Assembly (NCBI RefSeq): GCF_003946545.1
Contig: NZ_RHOA01000008.1
Span: 1 to 64,000 of the forward strand
Origin: Levilactobacillus tangyuanensis
GTDB taxonomy: Bacteria > Bacillota > Bacilli > Lactobacillales > Lactobacillaceae
Direction of reading: 5' to 3'
Length of the DNA stretch: 64,000 nt
Below the pieces are notes generated by a model. That model worked only from the letters and a program-made list of their open reading frames with translations. It searched no databases and was not told where the DNA came from. A program made the position numbers and the translations under genes. Numbering within the stretch: the stretch's first letter is position 1; every line of letters starts with the position of its first letter. Positions 1-8,088 of the stretch are shown here, one piece after another.

Positions 1-13
1 TGCTAACTATCAT

Positions 14-34
14 AAGGGAGAGGCTTTCCCTTTT
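14..34 (+). terminator. Terminator of a gene upstream of the window
   Basis: Short hairpin with arms AAGGGA and TCCCTT followed by a T run. The T run lies on the plus-strand side, so it probably ends a plus-strand gene that lies left of the window. Confidence 0.55.
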
Positions 35-140
35 CAATTGCTTATTTTTCTATTTACACATAATTATTTAAACACTCGTTCATTAATTATTCACCTATAC
101 TTAAGCCATCATACATAGCTAATTGGACACAATTACTGCA

Positions 141-247
141 GAAAGTTGGCTGAGAATATTGAAGGCTTGGTTGGTGGCGCGGGTACCCAATTGAATCCGT
201 GGTGCCAAACGATGACGGGTCCCGGTATTCTCGTTAGGAGTAAATTC
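141..247 (+). promoter_or_regulatory. Structured 5' leader of the serine hydrolase gene
   Basis: GAGAATA at 152-158 is perfectly complementary to TATTCTC at 226-232, closing a roughly 80 nt element. Inside it TTGGTG (171-176) can pair with GTGCCAA (202-208, wobbles allowed), and GGGTACCC (181-188) is self-complementary. The element ends just before the ribosome binding site TTAGGAG of the gene at 248. It fits no riboswitch class I can name; it may be a regulatory RNA or a protein binding site. Confidence 0.45.
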
Positions 248-1066
248 ATGAGACGATTAAGATTAGGGTTACTAGTCATGTTGCTAGCTGTTTTGTTGTG
301 GCCGGCAACGGTGGTTCAGGCCAAGGCGACGGCCGCTCAACCAGCAGCCATTCAAAAAATTGCCAAACGTGATATGAAGGCCGCTCATGGTCGGTGGTCG
401 GTCAAGGTGACCCGGTTGGGTCAGCGGCCATTGGCGGTGACCACGGGTAATCAGCGGGTCCGGGGCCAACGTTCGGCCAGCACCATCAAGGTGTTCGTGA
501 TGCTCACAATTTTTAAGCGCGCTCAGCAACATAAGCTGAAGCTGACGGCGGCCACCAAGACCGACCTTAAGCGGATGATCCACAATTCAGATAACGCGGC
601 GACTAACCGATTGATTCACAAGTTGGGTGGCTTCAAACGGGTCAATCAAACGATGAAACACTATGGCTTTACGCATTCACATCTACGGCGCTACATGTTA
701 GACCCGCGAGCGCTGGCCAAGGGACACGACAACTATACGTCGGTGGCCGATCTGACCCAATTTCTCGGTAAGACCTACCGTCATCAATTGTTGGGCAAGA
801 CGTATGATAATCGCATGCTGACATTGCTGCGGCACTGTCGCAACCATTCCAAGCTGCCGAAGCTCGTGAAGCACGCCACGGTCTTCAACAAGACCGGCGA
901 GTATCCGGCCAAGGGTGTCCAAAACGATGCCAGTCTGTTTCGGACAAAGCACGGCGTCTACACCATCGTGGTGATGGCTCAGCAGGGAAATCAGGCCCAA
1001 CAGTACCGGGGGATGAACCGGCTGGGACGCGACGTAGTCAATTACTTGAACGGGCATCAAGGTTAA
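248..1066 (+). CDS. Secreted class A beta-lactamase-like serine hydrolase
   Basis: A 272 aa exported protein with an N-terminal signal peptide or anchor (hydrophobic about residues 5-24). The serine beta-lactamase/transpeptidase motifs are present: S78-T-I-K81 (SxxK), S114-D-N and K215-T-G. The omega-loop Glu that activates the deacylating water in class A enzymes is not evident; the corresponding stretch reads LDPRALAKGHDN. This makes true beta-lactamase activity doubtful, and a role in peptidoglycan or in binding beta-lactam-like ligands is an inference. ATG 248 is chosen over an upstream TTG at 146 because TTAGGAG precedes it and the signal peptide begins there. It is monocistronic, with a strong terminator behind it. 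Confidence 0.85.
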   Translation: MRRLRLGLLVMLLAVLLWPATVVQAKATAAQPAAIQKIAKRDMKAAHGRWSVKVTRLGQRPLAVTTGNQRVRGQRSASTIKVFVMLTIFKRAQQHKLKLTAATKTDLKRMIHNSDNAATNRLIHKLGGFKRVNQTMKHYGFTHSHLRRYMLDPRALAKGHDNYTSVADLTQFLGKTYRHQLLGKTYDNRMLTLLRHCRNHSKLPKLVKHATVFNKTGEYPAKGVQNDASLFRTKHGVYTIVVMAQQGNQAQQYRGMNRLGRDVVNYLNGHQG

Positions 1067-1081
1067 CAAAGTTTAATCAAT

Positions 1082-1143
1082 AAAACCCTTTTGATACGAC
1101 TCAGTGGCTACCAGCCAAAGAAATCGTATCGAAAGGGTTTTTG
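1082..1143 (+). terminator. Rho-independent terminator
   Basis: Long stem with arms starting AAACCCTTTTGATACGA and ending TCGTATCGAAAGGGTTT, with a T run. It ends the serine hydrolase transcript. Confidence 0.9.
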
Positions 1144-1247
1144 TTTATCTAAAAGACCTAGATGGCATTGTCAGGCCCACAACATTTCCACTCTCTTAGT
1201 GTCTATGATTGGGTACGATTTGGGAGCCCAAAACAGTAAAAATAAAT

Positions 1248-1276
1248 TTGACTTCAACCAATTTTAATTATATAGT
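1248..1276 (+). promoter_or_regulatory. SigA-type promoter of the MarR operon
   Basis: TTGACT (1248-1253), a 17 bp spacer and TATAGT (1271-1276). The expected transcription start near 1283 lies downstream of ATG 1279, so that ATG cannot be the translation start of the following gene. Confidence 0.8.
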
Positions 1277-1305
1277 GTATGTACACGATAAAGGGGACGA
1301 TCGAC

Positions 1306-1728
1306 TTGAGTCATCATTTTTATGAAACCTGTGCCTACTTTACTGCGGCACGTTACATGCGTACGGCTGAAGTGGTGGCTAATAAATTTTTTGAACCGAC
1401 TGGTATGCGGCCCGCCTATTCATATTTAATGATGGCCATGGAGGATCAACATCCCCAGACCGTCAGCCAGCTCGCCGAGACCCTGGGGTATGAACGCTCG
1501 TCACTCTATCGGATGGCTCAGAAGCTGGCGAAGATGGGTTACATCAGCATGTACCTCGAGGGTAAGTCGGCAACCATCGATTTATTACCGGCAAGCGCGC
1601 CATTTCTAAAGACGGCGAATCAGTGCCTTGAGGCGTGGGGAAGCTTTACCACGGATAAACTAGGCACCGACAAGCCCGCGATGACGAGCTTGCTGACGAC
1701 CAATGATGAAAAACTAAGGGGGTTGTGA
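1306..1728 (+). CDS. MarR-like winged-helix regulator
   Basis: A 140 aa predicted one-component regulator. The central part (QTVSQLAETLGYERSSLYRMA, about residues 58-80, given here by its ends) reads as a helix-turn-helix followed by a wing (KMGYISMYLEGKSATIDLL). It resembles MarR/PadR-like regulators more by layout than by a strong signature. TTG 1306 is chosen as start: it follows the ribosome binding site AAAGGGG at the right distance, while the in-frame ATG 1279 precedes the probable transcription start. The stop codon overlaps the start of the next gene, so it is first in an operon with an alpha/beta hydrolase and a YbaK-type protein. It may autoregulate that operon. Confidence 0.65.
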   Translation: MSHHFYETCAYFTAARYMRTAEVVANKFFEPTGMRPAYSYLMMAMEDQHPQTVSQLAETLGYERSSLYRMAQKLAKMGYISMYLEGKSATIDLLPASAPFLKTANQCLEAWGSFTTDKLGTDKPAMTSLLTTNDEKLRGL

Positions 1729-2573
1729 TGATGACCAGTTTTCACACGTTACAATTAGATAAATTGAACATCTTCTATCGAGAGGCTGGTGACCCGGAAA
1801 AGCCGACCATGCTGCTCCTGCATGGCTTTCCTTCTGCTAGTCACATGTTTAGAGACTTGATGCCACTTTTAGAGAATGATTTTCACTTGATCGCACCGGA
1901 TTACCCGGGGTTCGGGCAGTCCAGTATGCCCAATCATGAAGATTTTACTTACACGTTTGAGCATCTTTCTGAGATTATGACGGACTTTATTGAAGCTTTA
2001 GACCTGAACCCGTTCTACATGTATGTGTTTGATTACGGCGCACCGATTGGGTTTCAGATTGCTGCGGCTCATCCGGAGTGGATTCGCGGTATTGTTAGCC
2101 AAAACGGCAATGTTTATCGCGAGGGATTAGGGCAAAAGTGGGCCACTCGGCAAGACTTCTGGAATAAGCCCACACCCGAAAAGCGGGCCAGTTATCGACA
2201 GGCGTTTGCACCAGAAACCATCAAGAGTCAGTATTTGACGGGCACGCCAGCCAACAGTGTTGGTCCCGATGGCTACACGTTAGACATCGCCTATACTCAG
2301 AATCCCAACTACGCCGATAACCAATTGGATTTGATTTTTGATTATCAGAACAATATTAATCGATACCCAATCTTCCAGAAGTACCTCCGGGAAAATCAGC
2401 CTAAATTATTGGCGATTTGGGGAAAAAATGATCCCTCGTTTATTTTCCCTGGGGCGAAGGCCTTCGCCAAGGACGATCCGCATGTGGTGATTAAGTCAGT
2501 CGATAGTGGGCACTTTGCGCTTGAAAGCCATGCCTCCGAGATCGCCAAGAATATTCTTGAGACATTTGGATAG
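1728..2573 (+). CDS. Alpha/beta hydrolase, haloalkane dehalogenase/epoxide hydrolase-like
   Basis: An approximately 281 aa cytoplasmic alpha/beta-fold hydrolase. The oxyanion motif HGFP lies near residue 33, and the nucleophile elbow reads VFDYGAP with Asp near residue 102. An Asp nucleophile rather than Ser is the mark of haloalkane dehalogenases and epoxide hydrolases. The catalytic His is probably in DSGHFAL near the C-terminus. The start overlaps the stop of the MarR-like gene (TGATG); GTG 1725, ATG 1728 and ATG 1731 are all possible behind AAGGGGG. The substrate is unknown. Co-transcription with a regulator suggests an inducible detoxification enzyme, which is an inference. Confidence 0.85.
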   Translation: MMTSFHTLQLDKLNIFYREAGDPEKPTMLLLHGFPSASHMFRDLMPLLENDFHLIAPDYPGFGQSSMPNHEDFTYTFEHLSEIMTDFIEALDLNPFYMYVFDYGAPIGFQIAAAHPEWIRGIVSQNGNVYREGLGQKWATRQDFWNKPTPEKRASYRQAFAPETIKSQYLTGTPANSVGPDGYTLDIAYTQNPNYADNQLDLIFDYQNNINRYPIFQKYLRENQPKLLAIWGKNDPSFIFPGAKAFAKDDPHVVIKSVDSGHFALESHASEIAKNILETFG

Positions 2574-2626
2574 GCTATGAGTAGCCAATTAAGTCATGGC
2601 GTATTGAATTTGAAGGGATGATAATT

Positions 2627-3121
2627 ATGGATCCAGCCAAGCAAGTTGAGGAAGCACTAAACAAGATGTCGATTGCGTATCAGATCGTTCATCACCCGGT
2701 CGCCCATACCACCGAGGAGGCCGATCACTTCATTGAGGGAATTGAGGGTGTCCACACCAAGACCATGTTTCTGACTAATAAGAAAAAGACGGCGTGTTAC
2801 TTACTAGTCATGGATGATGGTAAACGACTAGATTTTCATGAATTTGAAGAGCTTACGGGTGCTAAGCGGCCCAAGATGGGACATGATGACTTACTTTTTG
2901 AGAAGCTTGGCTTGGAACCGGGCATCGTTTCTATCTTTGGCTTGCTGAACAATCAAGACCACGACGTGAAGGTTTATTTTGATAAGGCGATCTTGAGTGA
3001 GCCTCGCATGAGTTTTCATCCCAACATCAATACCAGCACAATTTTTGTCGGCAGTGATGATGTCCTGCAGTTCGTTAAGAACTTGGGCTACGATTACCAG
3101 ATTCTTGAGCTAGAAGAATAG
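2627..3121 (+). CDS. YbaK/ProX-type aminoacyl-tRNA deacylase family protein
   Basis: A 164 aa single-domain protein of the YbaK/EbsC/prolyl-tRNA editing (PrdX/ProX) fold. The alternation ...TKTMFLTNKKKTACYLLVM... followed by LTGAKRPKMGHDD and a late SFHPNINTSTIFV stretch is typical of that family. Members hydrolyse mischarged aminoacyl-tRNA in trans, commonly Ala-tRNAPro or Cys-tRNAPro. ATG 2627 is chosen because GAAGGGATG (2612-2620) then acts as ribosome binding site; the upstream in-frame ATG 2618 lies inside it. It is the last gene of the operon that begins at 1306, and a terminator follows. Confidence 0.85.
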   Translation: MDPAKQVEEALNKMSIAYQIVHHPVAHTTEEADHFIEGIEGVHTKTMFLTNKKKTACYLLVMDDGKRLDFHEFEELTGAKRPKMGHDDLLFEKLGLEPGIVSIFGLLNNQDHDVKVYFDKAILSEPRMSFHPNINTSTIFVGSDDVLQFVKNLGYDYQILELEE

Positions 3122-3136
3122 CGTGTCACAAGTGGT

Positions 3137-3169
3137 GGGCTGCTGATAAAAATCAGTGGCCTATTTTTG
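3137..3169 (+). terminator. Terminator of the MarR/hydrolase/YbaK operon
   Basis: Hairpin GGGC..CTGAT-aaaa-ATCAG..GGCC followed by ATTTTTGTT. Confidence 0.7.
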
Positions 3170-3454
3170 TTGGTCTAAGGGAGAAATCCGGTTTGTCCCT
3201 CAGATATCAGGCTTATTTTTTGCGAGACTACCGGTTAGAAAGTCGTGGCGTGTATTAGGGAAGTTCGCGATACCTTTGATTAATCCCAACAGGAAAAATA
3301 AACCTAGAATAATTAGTTCAGTGAGACTAACCCTGAAGTTTACCGCGATAATCTTGGCCTGTCCGGCCGAGTGGCTACAATGAGGTCAAAGGGATTGGGT
3401 AAGCCGTATCCCACGGTCAGGGACCCGGGATTACCCATAAAATAGGGTGAGCGT
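3170..3454 (+). other. Non-coding stretch with a promoter for the next gene
   Basis: No gene with a credible start and ribosome binding site was found here. A likely promoter for the 103 aa membrane protein is TACAAT at about 3376-3381, with a weak TTGGCC 16-17 bp upstream. The minus strand is open over about 3200-3380 with a hydrophobic stretch but has no start codon or ribosome binding site; it could be the remnant of a small membrane protein gene. Confidence 0.4.
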
Positions 3455-3766
3455 ATGGAATGGTATCGAAAACTTTCGGAACGATACAGTCGAACGTACA
3501 CGCCGACTGCGGTTAATCGAGTGATGCCCATCACAGGCCTCGTGTTATTTACGGCGGGAATGGTCTTTTTGAGCCTGACTAAATTGCATGATTGGGGGTT
3601 TGGCTTGTATGGCGCGTCGTTACTGGCATGGGGCGATTATATTTCGATCAAGCTGGCCCAACATCGCGTCGGTATCATCGGGTGTCTGCTTGTCGCCTAC
3701 GGCTTGTTCGTCTTTGTACTGGGTGGCATGGGGATGATTCTGCTCGCCATTATTTTTGGGGAATAG
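3455..3766 (+). CDS. Small membrane protein of unknown function
   Basis: A 103 aa protein preceded by a good ribosome binding site (AGGGTGA). The N-terminal 20 residues are charged (KLSERYSRTYTP). Hydrophobic segments follow at about 24-40, 47-60 and 75-100, consistent with two or three membrane spans. I do not recognise a family. It stands alone, with a terminator downstream and no obvious operon partner. Confidence 0.6.
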   Translation: MEWYRKLSERYSRTYTPTAVNRVMPITGLVLFTAGMVFLSLTKLHDWGFGLYGASLLAWGDYISIKLAQHRVGIIGCLLVAYGLFVFVLGGMGMILLAIIFGE

Positions 3767-3802
3767 GACAGGGGGCGTTAACGTTACCCCCTGATAGGGT
3801 AT

Positions 3803-3843
3803 AAAAATGGTGTTGACGAGGTGGCCGTCAACACCATTTTTTC
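3803..3843 (+). terminator. Bidirectional terminator
   Basis: AAAAATGGTGTTGACG pairs with CGTCAACACCATTTTTT. It is placed between two convergent genes and can serve both. Confidence 0.9.
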
Positions 3844-3884
3844 TAGAGTCATAATACCACGGATAATTGGCCGAACCAGGCTCG

Positions 3885-4706
3885 TTAATACTGGTCTTCG
3901 GCCATGGACTTAGGCCAGTCCTTGATGGAATGGTGTCGGTCGAATTGCCGGAGACTGTCGATTTCGGCAGAAGTTAAATTGAACTCGGTGGCCGCAAAGT
4001 TAGAGGCCACGTGGTCAATGTTCGTTGATTTAGGGATGGTGACGATTCCCTGTTGGGTCAACCAGCGCAGCAGGACTTGTGCGGGAGTGACCTGGTACTT
4101 TTCGGCCAGGGCGGCGACGGCCGGCAGGGTCATCATTTCGCGGCCAAAGTTTTCACCGAGTGGCGCCCAGGATTCATGGATGATATCGTGGTCGAGCAGA
4201 TAGGGATGCATCTTAGCCTGTTGCCAGAAGAGGTGGGTCTCAATCTGGTCGATGACGGGCTTAATGTGGGCATGCGCCAGGACCTGGTCGACCTGGGTAG
4301 CATTGAAGTTACTGAGGCCAATCGCGCGAACCTTGCCCGCCTGGTAGGCATCCTCCAAGGCACGGTAGGTTTCGAGGCTATTGGTGGTTGGCCAGTGAAT
4401 GATGACGAGGTCGAAGTATTCGCTGCCGAACCGCTTTAGCGACTCGTCCAGGCCTTGCGCGGTCGCGGCATAGCCATCGGTTTGGGTCTTGGTGGTGACG
4501 AAGAACTGGTCACGAGGTAGGCCACTCTTGGCGATGGCGGCGCCGACACCGGTCTCGGTCCCATAGACCTGGGCCGTATCGATACTCCGGTAGCCGATCT
4601 TGATGGCCTGGGCAACATTCTTTTCGGTTTCCTCGGGTGGGGTTTGAAAGGTCCCGTATCCCAGGATTGGCATGGTGACGCCGTTGTTAAAGGTGATATT
4701 TTCCAT
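3885..4706 (-). CDS. Aldo/keto reductase
   Basis: A 273 aa NADPH-dependent oxidoreductase with the (beta/alpha)8 aldo-keto reductase fold. The catalytic tetrad is visible as D43, Y48 (DTAQVYG), K73 (VTTKTQ) and H104 (VIIHWP). The C-terminal IPKSTNIDHVASN stretch forms the usual NADPH phosphate site. Ribosome binding site AGAGGGAG precedes ATG 4706. It belongs to the 2,5-diketo-gluconate reductase-like group (AKR5 type); the natural carbonyl substrate is unknown. It is less similar to the tandem pair at 41-42.8 kb than those two are to each other. Monocistronic. Confidence 0.9.
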   Translation of the reverse strand: MENITFNNGVTMPILGYGTFQTPPEETEKNVAQAIKIGYRSIDTAQVYGTETGVGAAIAKSGLPRDQFFVTTKTQTDGYAATAQGLDESLKRFGSEYFDLVIIHWPTTNSLETYRALEDAYQAGKVRAIGLSNFNATQVDQVLAHAHIKPVIDQIETHLFWQQAKMHPYLLDHDIIHESWAPLGENFGREMMTLPAVAALAEKYQVTPAQVLLRWLTQQGIVTIPKSTNIDHVASNFAATEFNLTSAEIDSLRQFDRHHSIKDWPKSMAEDQY

Positions 4707-4867
4707 AATTTAAGACTCCCTCTTGTTTGTTTAGGTTGTTGTCTAGATTACACCCGCCGTATTACCATGTAAAATGCTTATAATAAATTATTTATGATAC
4801 ATAAAACGAATGCCTAAAGGTGGTTTCTAAATGAACAACCTGAACGACTAATACTGGTGTAAGCAAA

Positions 4868-4902
4868 TACGGACAGCCCCATGAAGGAGCTGTCCGTACT
4901 TT
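4868..4902 (-). terminator. Terminator downstream of the MarR gene
   Basis: TACGGACAGC (4868-4877) and GCTGTCCGTA (4889-4898) form a 10 bp stem just beyond the stop codon of the minus-strand regulator, with short T runs on both sides. Confidence 0.75.
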
Positions 4903-4919
4903 TATCGTCTATTTGAAAG

Positions 4920-5435
4920 CTACATGAACCAATCACGCAGGTGGTCCGCCACGGTTTCCTGAAATTTATTGGCGTAGGTTGGGCTGGCCTGATCGATGTC
5001 TGAATAAAGGTGATGATTAATCTTCGTCAGAATTGCGGTGAGTTGGTCGAGCTCGGTATCGGTGAGCTCCTCGAGGTAGGCAGGGACCTTGGCCGTTTCC
5101 GCCGCGGCAGTCTCGCGGCCCAGGTCAGTCAGGCGAATGATGGTCTTTCGCCGATCGGCCGAGGACTTTTCCTTGGTCACCAAGTCTTTTTTGACCAGTT
5201 TATTAACAAACTCGGCGGTCGACTGGACGGCCAGGTTCAGGCGGGTCGCCAGCTCCTTCTGTGAGAGGCCATCGCTTTGCGCGAGGGCCAATAGGATCTT
5301 CCCCTGTCCTTGGAAGCGGAGCGGATGATCGTCCTTGGCCGAGTGGCGGTGGGCGAGCTCGTCGGCAGTGTGGCTGACCATGTCGAATTCAATCAGCTTA
5401 CCGGCTGCGTTCTTCTGTTTATCTAAATTTGGCAT
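4920..5435 (-). CDS. MarR family transcriptional regulator
   Basis: A 171 aa one-component regulator. The winged helix is clear: LSQKELATRLNLAVQSTAEF as helix-turn-helix at about residues 57-76, then the wing and DRRKTIIRLTDLG. The DxR motif of the MarR wing (SADRRKTIIRLT) is intact. It starts at ATG 5435 behind AGGAGGT. It is divergent from a two-gene DrrAB-type ABC exporter, so it probably represses that exporter and responds to a small toxic ligand. Both functional points are inferences from arrangement and family. Confidence 0.9.
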   Translation of the reverse strand: MPNLDKQKNAAGKLIEFDMVSHTADELAHRHSAKDDHPLRFQGQGKILLALAQSDGLSQKELATRLNLAVQSTAEFVNKLVKKDLVTKEKSSADRRKTIIRLTDLGRETAAAETAKVPAYLEELTDTELDQLTAILTKINHHLYSDIDQASPTYANKFQETVADHLRDWFM

Positions 5436-5540
5436 GTGACTAACCTCCTGTAATCCTGGGTTAAATCGTCCCAGGACTAATCATATTTACATTATACTCG
5501 CCAATCGTTAACCGTGGGATTGACCCGGCGAATAAAATCA

Positions 5541-5591
5541 TTGACAATTTGATCAGGGGGCCTTATTATAATTTTAGTCAGGGGGACCTGA
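5541..5591 (+). promoter_or_regulatory. Promoter and probable MarR operator of the ABC exporter
   Basis: TTGACA at 5541-5546 with TATTAT at 5564-5569 (17 bp spacer). TCAGGGGG occurs twice in direct orientation, at 5553-5560 and 5578-5585. The second copy is part of an imperfect dyad, TCAGG-gggA-CCTGA (5578-5591). The copies flank the -10 element, as expected for repressor sites. Confidence 0.65.
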
Positions 5592-5621
5592 TTAAAATGC
5601 GAACACGAAGAGGGAACCAAT

Positions 5622-6557
5622 ATGACGAATATGAATGCAATTGAAGTCAGTCATCTGACAAAAAAATTTGGCGATAAGACCGTGGTTGATGACATCTCAT
5701 TTAACGTCCGGCCCGGGGAAGTCTTCGGGTTACTCGGACCCAATGGGGCCGGGAAGACCACGACGCTACGGATGATTACCACCCTGTTGAAGGCGGACGC
5801 CGGGCAGGTTAAGATTTTTGGCCACGATACGGTGAAGGAAGGGCGACTGGCCCGGTCAATGTTTGGTCTGACCGGTCAATACGCCTCCGTCGATGAAGAT
5901 ATCTCGGCCCGAGAAAACCTGATGATCTTCGCCCGGCTGAACGGCCTATCGCGGTCGGATGCCAAGGAACGGACCACGGAACTCCTCAAGGAATTTTCAT
6001 TGGAAGACTCTGCAGACAAGGCCTTGAAAAATTTTTCCGGTGGGATGCGTCGGCGGTTGGACCTGGCGGTAAGCCTGATTACCCGACCAACGTTAATCTT
6101 CTTAGATGAACCCACCACCGGATTGGACCCCCGGACGCGGACCCAGATGTGGACGACGATTCGTGAACTGGTGAAGCAGGGGTCGACGATTGTGCTGACC
6201 ACCCAATACCTGGAGGAGGCCGACCAACTGGCCGACAACCTGGCGATCATCGATCATGGTAAGTTAGTGAGAATGGGAACGCCGGCCGAACTCAAACGCG
6301 AGGCAGGTGGCTCCAAGCTCAGCTTCACCGTAACCCAAGCGACACAGGTCGCGGCGGCCGCGAAGCTCCTGGCTACCCAGGTCACGGGAGCCGTCCGGCA
6401 AACCGGGCAACAACTGAGCGTGAGTCTCAGTAAGGTTGCCGAGCTGACGCCAATCCTGGCGGCCTTGGACCAAGCGAAAATCATGATTAATCATCTGTCG
6501 ATTCAAGAACCATCGTTGGACGATGTCTTCATGAATCTTACCGTTGGCAAGAATTAA
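5622..6557 (+). CDS. ABC exporter ATP-binding protein, DrrA-like
   Basis: A 311 aa ATPase of a type ABC-2 exporter. The Walker A GPNGAGKT lies at about 39-46, the signature FSGGMRRRLDLA near 140, and Walker B LIFLDEPTTGLD near 160. The switch residue is Gln (TTQYLEEADQLAD) instead of His, which is usual in the daunorubicin-resistance DrrA group. The C-terminal 90 residues form the DrrA-type accessory domain. The start at ATG 5622 has AGAGGGAA. It is coupled to the permease gene 16 bp downstream and divergent from the MarR regulator. The probable role is drug or toxic-compound efflux. Confidence 0.92.
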   Translation: MTNMNAIEVSHLTKKFGDKTVVDDISFNVRPGEVFGLLGPNGAGKTTTLRMITTLLKADAGQVKIFGHDTVKEGRLARSMFGLTGQYASVDEDISARENLMIFARLNGLSRSDAKERTTELLKEFSLEDSADKALKNFSGGMRRRLDLAVSLITRPTLIFLDEPTTGLDPRTRTQMWTTIRELVKQGSTIVLTTQYLEEADQLADNLAIIDHGKLVRMGTPAELKREAGGSKLSFTVTQATQVAAAAKLLATQVTGAVRQTGQQLSVSLSKVAELTPILAALDQAKIMINHLSIQEPSLDDVFMNLTVGKN

Positions 6558-6573
6558 GAAAGAGGGATGCTCG

Positions 6574-7347
6574 ATGGAAGTTCAAATGCACAAGGGTAAT
6601 GTGGTGATGAACACCGCCACGATGGCCTATCGTAATCTATTAAAAACCGTTCACAACCCGGATAACTTTATGGATGTGGTGATCCAACCGGTGCTGTTCA
6701 TGCTGATGTTTGGCTACCTATTTGGTGGGGCGATTGCCGGTGGCGTGAAGGCCTACCTGCCCACCATCGTTCCCGGAATCTTGATTCAAACGATGCTGTC
6801 GGCGGGGACTGGGTCGGGCGCTCAAATCAGAGAGGACCTCGACTCCGGCGTCTTCGATCGCTTCAAGTCGTTGCCGATGGCCCATATTGCACCGCTGGCG
6901 GGGCAACTGTTCGCCGATAGTTTACGGCTGTTGATTGCCACCGTGACCTCGTTAACCACGGGGTATCTCATGGGCTGGCGGCCGGCCGTGGGCTTTGGAT
7001 GGATCGTGGTGATTGGTTTGCTGGCCATCTTTACCGGCTGGGCCTTGTCCTGGATCTTCGCCCTGCTGGGACTGTTGGCCAAGAGTGCGGCCGCCGTTCA
7101 AAGCGTCTCACTGATGACCATGCTGGTCTTGTCCTTCATGTCGAATGCCTTTGTGCCCCTGCACTCGTTGACCAAGCCCTTGCGGTTCATCGCCAACTTG
7201 AATCCCGTGACCTATGTGATTACCGCCATTCGGCAAATCTTGGCGACGGGTGGCTGGACTCACGAGGCCTTGCTGGTGGTCGTCTTTGACCTGGTCGTTG
7301 TGGCCGTTTTTGCCCCGCTTACCGTTTGGGCGTATGACCGGAATTAG
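6574..7347 (+). CDS. ABC-2 type exporter permease, DrrB-like
   Basis: A 257 aa integral membrane protein with about six transmembrane segments. The ABC-2 permease signature region is seen in PTIVPGILIQTMLSAG and in the late SNAFVPLHSLTKPLRFIANLNPVTY stretch (given by its ends), which is typical of DrrB/NodJ permeases. ATG 6574 is chosen over an upstream TTG because GAGGGATG stands 4-10 bp in front of it. It works with the ATPase encoded immediately upstream, and a very strong terminator follows. Confidence 0.9.
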   Translation: MEVQMHKGNVVMNTATMAYRNLLKTVHNPDNFMDVVIQPVLFMLMFGYLFGGAIAGGVKAYLPTIVPGILIQTMLSAGTGSGAQIREDLDSGVFDRFKSLPMAHIAPLAGQLFADSLRLLIATVTSLTTGYLMGWRPAVGFGWIVVIGLLAIFTGWALSWIFALLGLLAKSAAAVQSVSLMTMLVLSFMSNAFVPLHSLTKPLRFIANLNPVTYVITAIRQILATGGWTHEALLVVVFDLVVVAVFAPLTVWAYDRN

Positions 7348-7375
7348 TTTCAGATTAAACGTTAGCCGTCTTGCG

Positions 7376-7421
7376 GACAAAAGTGATCACCGTCATTCTA
7401 TCGACGGTGATCACTTTTGTC
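7376..7421 (+). terminator. Strong terminator of the ABC exporter operon
   Basis: A perfect stem of about 19 bp (arm GACAAAAGTGATCACCGTC and its complement) with a 7 nt loop. The ends of the stem supply A and T runs for both directions. Confidence 0.9.
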
Positions 7422-7492
7422 TAATTATTGAATTTCAATCATTGATTATTGTTTATCGATATGCTATTATCGACAGTGAACAAAGGACGGGG

Positions 7493-8077
7493 ATGGATAA
7501 CATGTCAAAATGGTTGAAGGTTGGCATTAACGTTGTGGTTATCTTAGCAAACTTTATTATTGTTGCTGCTAGCGTAGGTTTCTTATGGCCAATTGGGTAT
7601 CTCTATTGGGGCGTCAAGGGGAACGTTGCCAGGAGCGTGTGGGCCAATGAGAGTTTCTTACGGTATTCGGGGAGTCATCGGCCCACGGCCAGCACGATTG
7701 CCAGCTTTCCTAACTGGCCGTATGTGTTACTGATGGCGATCGGCGGGGCCATCATGATGGGCGCCGCGATTTGGTTCTGTCTCACCTTACGGAAACTATT
7801 AAAGAACTTGGCCGCAGCAGATTACTTCTCCATGGCTAACGTTGAGCTGGTGCGGAAGTTGGTTTATGCCGAATGCTACATGGTGCTTAGCAATAGCTTG
7901 ATTGCTGGGGGTAATCAGATCACGAGCACCTGGCTTGACGGCTACAACAACGGTGTCCTAGCCCAGACCTGGTCCGATGTTGCCGACAGCCTGGTCGGTG
8001 TGGTGGTCCTGGAAGTGATCTACGTGATGTATAGTCGCGCCATGGCCATTAAGACTGAGAATGATTTGACGGTATAA
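7493..8077 (+). CDS. DUF2975-like membrane protein
   Basis: A 194 aa protein with four probable transmembrane segments (about 10-35, 74-95, 120-140, 165-185). It reads like the DUF2975 family, whose genes are usually followed by a very short XRE-type regulator, as here. ATG 7493 follows AAAGGA. The function of the family is unknown; the pairing suggests a membrane protein that modulates, or is controlled by, the small DNA-binding partner. An upstream extension of the frame through the preceding terminator is not credible. Confidence 0.75.
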   Translation: MDNMSKWLKVGINVVVILANFIIVAASVGFLWPIGYLYWGVKGNVARSVWANESFLRYSGSHRPTASTIASFPNWPYVLLMAIGGAIMMGAAIWFCLTLRKLLKNLAAADYFSMANVELVRKLVYAECYMVLSNSLIAGGNQITSTWLDGYNNGVLAQTWSDVADSLVGVVVLEVIYVMYSRAMAIKTENDLTV

Positions 8078-8088
8078 GGAGTGATTCG

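Noticed and set aside
1279-1305. ATG start for the MarR-like gene
   Set aside because: The ATG lies between the -10 and the expected transcription start, while TTG 1306 has a proper ribosome binding site.
3200-3380. Minus-strand open stretch with a hydrophobic segment
   Set aside because: It ends in a stop and has a membrane-like segment, but no start codon or ribosome binding site; at best a gene remnant.
4831-4851. Six-codon frame with a good ribosome binding site followed by a hairpin, suggestive of a leader peptide
   Set aside because: The hairpin is the terminator of the convergent MarR gene and no plus-strand gene follows for attenuation.
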